DNA of 9,045 nucleotides from positions 1 through 9,045 of the forward strand of contig CANBTO010000174.1 of NCBI GenBank assembly GCA_947372405.1, in the 5' to 3' direction. The stretch's first letter is position 1. Each line of letters starts with the position of its first letter. A program made the translations under genes and the position numbers. Positions 6,925 to 9,045 of the stretch are shown one piece after another. A model generated the notes under the pieces. It was given only the letters and a program-made list of their open reading frames with translations, was not told the DNA's origin and searched no databases. The stretch is from Verrucomicrobiaceae bacterium (GTDB lineage Bacteria > Verrucomicrobiota > Verrucomicrobiae > Verrucomicrobiales > Akkermansiaceae).

Positions 6925-8415
6925 TTAATTGGAAACGACCTTGCCTTCGAATTTTTCCAGGGCGGACTGAATGAGCGGGTCCTGATGGAAAGCGTCCTCC
7001 ACGGCGGGAGGCGGAGTTGGAGCCGGTGCTGGTTTTGTATCTTCCTTCCACGGCGGCGGTTCCAGCGCGGGTGGTGGTTCGCTCACTTCGGGAGCGGCGT
7101 CGATGAGCGATGACATGCCGGCGAGGCCGGTGGTGGCGGCCTTGGATCTGGGCTCGGGAGGTGGCTCGGGTTTCCATTCCTTGGCGACCGGAATCGGCGC
7201 GGACGCGGGAGCAGGTGTGGCGGGCTTGACCGCCTCTGTTAGAGGTTCCGCGGCTTTTGCCTGGAAATCACCGCCACAGAAATCCGCGCCCCTGGTGAGC
7301 ACCTTGATGAGATCCGTGATGCGGACTTCACCGAGGGTCTGGATGGACTTGATGACGCCGAGTTCGAAATGAAGGCGCTTGTTGGTGGCCCATTTCATGC
7401 GGCCCTCGGTATCGGCGAAGACGTCGATGGCGGCGAGGATGCGGTCCGGCGCGTATTCGGCGGCGGATTCGAGCAGTTTCAGCCAGAGTTCTTCCGGGAT
7501 GCCCTCACCGTCGGCGGAGGGATCGAGCTTGGCGACGAGCAGGGCGCGCAGGCAGCCGATGAGCTCGCCTAACAACTGGGAAAGCTCGCGACCGCTTTCC
7601 GCCTCCTTCTGGATCAGGGCGAGGGCGGCCGGCGTGTCCCGGGCCAGCAACGACTGGGTAAGTGCGGCGACCTTTTCGCGGGAAGTGAAACCGAAGACAT
7701 CGAGAACGTTTTCCTCGTGGATGTGATCACCGCAGAAGGCGACGAGTTGGTCGAGCATCGACTGGGCGTCGCGCATGCCGCCGTCGGCACCCTTGGCGAT
7801 GGCCCAGGCGGCGGTTTTTTCGAGCGTGATGCCTTCCTCGCTGGCGATGTGGAGGAGGTGGGCGGCGATGGTTTCCGTGGGGATGGGCCGGAGGTCGAAG
7901 CGCTGGCAGCGCGAGAGGATGGTGGGCAGGATCTTGTTCGCCTCGGTGGTGGCGAAGATGAACTTCACGTGCGGCGGTGGTTCCTCGAGTGTCTTGAGCA
8001 GGGCGTTGAACGCCGCGTTCGAGAGCATGTGGACCTCGTCGATATAGTAGATCTTGAACTGGCCGCGGGCCGGGGCGAAGCGGACGGATTCGCGCAGATC
8101 GCGCACCTGTTCGACGCCGTTGTTGGAGGCACCGTCGATTTCGAGCACGTCGAGCGAGCGGCCCTCGGCGATCTCGATGCAGACGTCCTCGTCGGGGTTG
8201 AAGTCGGCTTTTGGGCCGCCGGTGCAGTTGAGGGCCTTGGCGAGGATACGGGCGGTGGAGGTTTTGCCGGTGCCGCGCGGGCCGACGAAAAGGTAGGCGT
8301 GGGCGAGGCGCTTCTGGGCGATCGCATTGCGCAAGGTACGGACGACGTGGTCCTGGCCGAGGACATCGTCGAAGGTTTTGGGTCGGTATTTCCGGGCGAA
8401 GACCTGATAGCTCAC
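6925..8415 (-). CDS. dnaX: DNA polymerase III subunit gamma/tau (clamp-loader ATPase)
   Basis: This 496-residue AAA+ subunit of the clamp loader places the sliding clamp on DNA during replication. The N-terminus MSYQVFARKYRPKTFDDVLGQ is canonical and fixes a GTG start (8413-8415). The Walker A motif GPRGTGKT is at 45-52, Walker B YYIDEVHML at 123-131, and the SRC arginine-finger motif at 168-170. The sensor 2 region GGMRDAQSMLDQ is at 212-223, and the collar domain spans about 240-370. The zinc module is altered: of the four cysteines known in E. coli (64, 73, 76, 79), only C64 and C79 remain, with Asn73 and Glu76 between them at unchanged spacing. The tail (385-475) is proline-rich and ends in a short conserved-looking DPLIQSALEKFEGKVV segment. 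No A-rich slippery site is seen near the tail, so one product is likely. The length is short for a tau. No Shine-Dalgarno sequence is visible. Confidence 0.97.
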   Translation of the reverse strand: MSYQVFARKYRPKTFDDVLGQDHVVRTLRNAIAQKRLAHAYLFVGPRGTGKTSTARILAKALNCTGGPKADFNPDEDVCIEIAEGRSLDVLEIDGASNNGVEQVRDLRESVRFAPARGQFKIYYIDEVHMLSNAAFNALLKTLEEPPPHVKFIFATTEANKILPTILSRCQRFDLRPIPTETIAAHLLHIASEEGITLEKTAAWAIAKGADGGMRDAQSMLDQLVAFCGDHIHEENVLDVFGFTSREKVAALTQSLLARDTPAALALIQKEAESGRELSQLLGELIGCLRALLVAKLDPSADGEGIPEELWLKLLESAAEYAPDRILAAIDVFADTEGRMKWATNKRLHFELGVIKSIQTLGEVRITDLIKVLTRGADFCGGDFQAKAAEPLTEAVKPATPAPASAPIPVAKEWKPEPPPEPRSKAATTGLAGMSSLIDAAPEVSEPPPALEPPPWKEDTKPAPAPTPPPAVEDAFHQDPLIQSALEKFEGKVVSN

Positions 8416-8469
8416 GGGGCGGAGTGTAGGGATGGCGGTGGGTTTGTCATGGCTGAGTTTTCAGGATTT

Positions 8470-8568
8470 GGAAAAAGCCCGGCGCGAGGCCGCGCAATCC
8501 GCCTGGTTGGGGGATTTGCGGGCTTTACAGCCATCCATGTTGAAACCGCAGGATCTCCGGCTTTTTCC
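8470..8568. repeat. Long-spaced inverted repeat flanking a 75-bp palindromic core
   Basis: The left arm GGAAAAAGCC-C-GG (8470-8482) is matched by the right arm CCGGCTTTTTCC (8557-8568), giving 12 paired bases with one bulge. The enclosed segment contains smaller hairpins of its own. Each arm carries a run of five A or T. The layout could be a folded RNA, paired terminator-like stems or a short miniature element with terminal inverted repeats. No target-site duplication is evident. Confidence 0.45.
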
Positions 8569-8649
8569 TTCCAACACTCATGGGGTCGGTTAGTCTGCAC
8601 CCCATCAACAAGGAAGCGTTGCTGGCTGAAACTGCCGACTCACCCGCCG

Positions 8650-8661
8650 CCTGATATCAGG
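8650..8661. promoter_or_regulatory. 12-bp palindrome upstream of the toxin gene, candidate operator
   Basis: CCTGATATCAGG is a perfect 12-bp palindrome whose right edge is 29 bp before the toxin ATG. An 8-bp palindrome, CAATATTG, lies between it and the start (8669-8676). HigA-type and other HTH antitoxins usually repress their own operon by binding palindromes overlapping the promoter. The position and symmetry fit that role, which remains an inference. Confidence 0.4.
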
Positions 8662-8690
8662 ATCACACCAATATTGATGTTGCCGCGCCC

Positions 8691-9044
8691 ATGGACTTCA
8701 CCGTAGAGTTTTACGAAAACAAGGAAGGACGATGCCCGGTGCGTGATTTTCTCGATGAACTCAAAACCTCCGACCCCGGCGATTTCGCTGCGGTGATGGC
8801 CGGTCTGGCGAAACTGCGGAACCGCCGCTTCCACCGCGAACCGCTTTCCAAGACGCTGGGCGACGGCCTGCTGGAACTGCGCCACGTCGGCAAGCTCAAT
8901 ACCCGCGTGTTCTGGTTCTTCATGAAAGGCCGCCGCATCGTCGCCGTGCATGGCTTGCGCAACAAGGGCCGGGCCATTCCCGCCCGCGATATCGAAACCG
9001 CCCGGTCCCGCATGACGGACTGGCTGCAACGACACCCCGCATGA
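8691..9044 (+). CDS. RelE/ParE-superfamily toxin, Gp49/HigB-like
   Basis: The 117-residue protein matches the Gp49-like (phage-derived, HigB-related) branch of the RelE fold. The N-terminal strand is FTVEFYEN, followed by a helical region with VRDFLDELKTSD (17-28) and FAAVMAGLAKLRNRRF. The core is GLLELRHVGKLNTRVFWFFMKGRRIVAVHGLRNKGRAIP (about 59-97), and the C-terminal helix is ARDIETARSRMTDWLQ. The ELR, RVFWFF, HGLRNKG and IPxxDIExA signatures are what identify it. Family members are mRNA interferases that cut transcripts on the ribosome and are held inactive by an HTH antitoxin encoded just downstream. Here the TGA (9042-9044) overlaps an ATG at 9041, consistent with a toxin-first operon. 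The ATG at 8691 gives the usual N-terminus; there is no clear Shine-Dalgarno sequence. Activity is inferred from family only. Confidence 0.88.
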   Translation: MDFTVEFYENKEGRCPVRDFLDELKTSDPGDFAAVMAGLAKLRNRRFHREPLSKTLGDGLLELRHVGKLNTRVFWFFMKGRRIVAVHGLRNKGRAIPARDIETARSRMTDWLQRHPA

Positions 9045-9045
9045 A
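9041..9045 (+). CDS. Probable start of the cognate antitoxin gene, cut by the window edge
   Basis: ATGA at 9041-9044 overlaps the toxin stop by four bases, and the window ends one base later. In HigB/Gp49-type modules an Xre-like helix-turn-helix antitoxin gene normally follows the toxin with such short overlaps. Only the initiator codon and two further bases are visible, so the identity comes purely from context. Confidence 0.35.

Larger units (their letters stand above)
8416..8690. promoter_or_regulatory. Divergent dnaX / toxin upstream region, palindrome-rich
   Basis: These 275 bases must carry the promoters of dnaX (minus) and the toxin gene (plus). I could not pick confident -35/-10 pairs. 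The region is unusually rich in inverted repeats: GCGCG/CGCGC at 8482-8495, CGCAATCC/GGATTTGCG at 8493-8520, GGCT/AGCC at 8521-8532, and ATGGGGT/ACCCCAT at 8580-8605. Longer elements are listed separately. A 24-codon plus-strand frame (ATG 8580, TGA 8652-8654) has a plausible but unrecognised sequence (MGSVSLHPINKEALLAE...). It could be a leader peptide, a gene remnant or chance. Confidence 0.5.

Noticed and set aside
7815..7820. A6 run on the dnaX coding strand as a gamma/tau frameshift site
   Set aside because: It lies near residue 199-200, inside the ATPase/sensor region, in the codon phase GAA AAA ACC. That does not match a canonical slippery heptamer and is far from the expected boundary.
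7717..8706. 329-codon plus-strand open frame opposite dnaX
   Set aside because: It is antisense to a well-conserved dnaX, has a low-complexity glycine/valine/aspartate-rich composition typical of a GC-rich shadow frame, and runs across the intergenic region into the toxin start.
8640..9035. 131-codon minus-strand frame opposite the toxin
   Set aside because: Antisense to a recognised RelE-family gene and with no domain signature of its own.

Overview
The window is bacterial chromosomal DNA of fairly high G+C content, with densely packed genes and almost no Shine-Dalgarno sequences. I infer a member of the Verrucomicrobiota, in or near Verrucomicrobiaceae. The grounds are the style of the W-A-x-x-D repeat protein at the left edge, the variant DnaX zinc-module region and the general coding style. 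This placement rests on memory and no search was run.

Left edge, plus strand: the 3' part of a secreted-type helical repeat protein of unknown function, ending at an in-frame TGA (936-938). The reading frame stays protein-like for 21 more codons beyond that TGA, up to a TAG at 1002-1004. A convergent gap of about 0.2 kb follows. From 1131 to 8415 every gene lies on the minus strand. In transcription order (right to left) they are dnaX (DNA polymerase III gamma/tau, GTG start), a YbaB/EbfC nucleoid-associated protein 33 bp downstream, a membrane-anchored endonuclease/exonuclease/phosphatase (EEP) protein, a 1065-residue RND efflux permease, and its periplasmic adaptor. The adaptor overlaps the permease stop by an ATGA. 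No outer-membrane factor and no recR are present.

Right edge, plus strand: a palindrome-rich 275-bp divergent region separates dnaX from a Gp49/HigB-like RelE-superfamily toxin gene. Its stop overlaps an ATG in the last bases of the window, where the antitoxin should begin.

Functionally the window holds a replication/nucleoid pair (dnaX-ybaB), an efflux pair (permease-adaptor), a separate surface or periplasmic hydrolase, and the first half of a toxin-antitoxin module. No RNA genes, insertion sequences or CRISPR arrays were seen. The best leads for a second look are the late nonsense codon in the repeat protein, the loss of two of the four DnaX zinc cysteines, an over-represented CTGTTAG/CTAACAG word that carries almost all TTA and many CTA leucine codons, and the palindromes next to the toxin gene. 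I found nothing I would call a convincing new multi-gene system.
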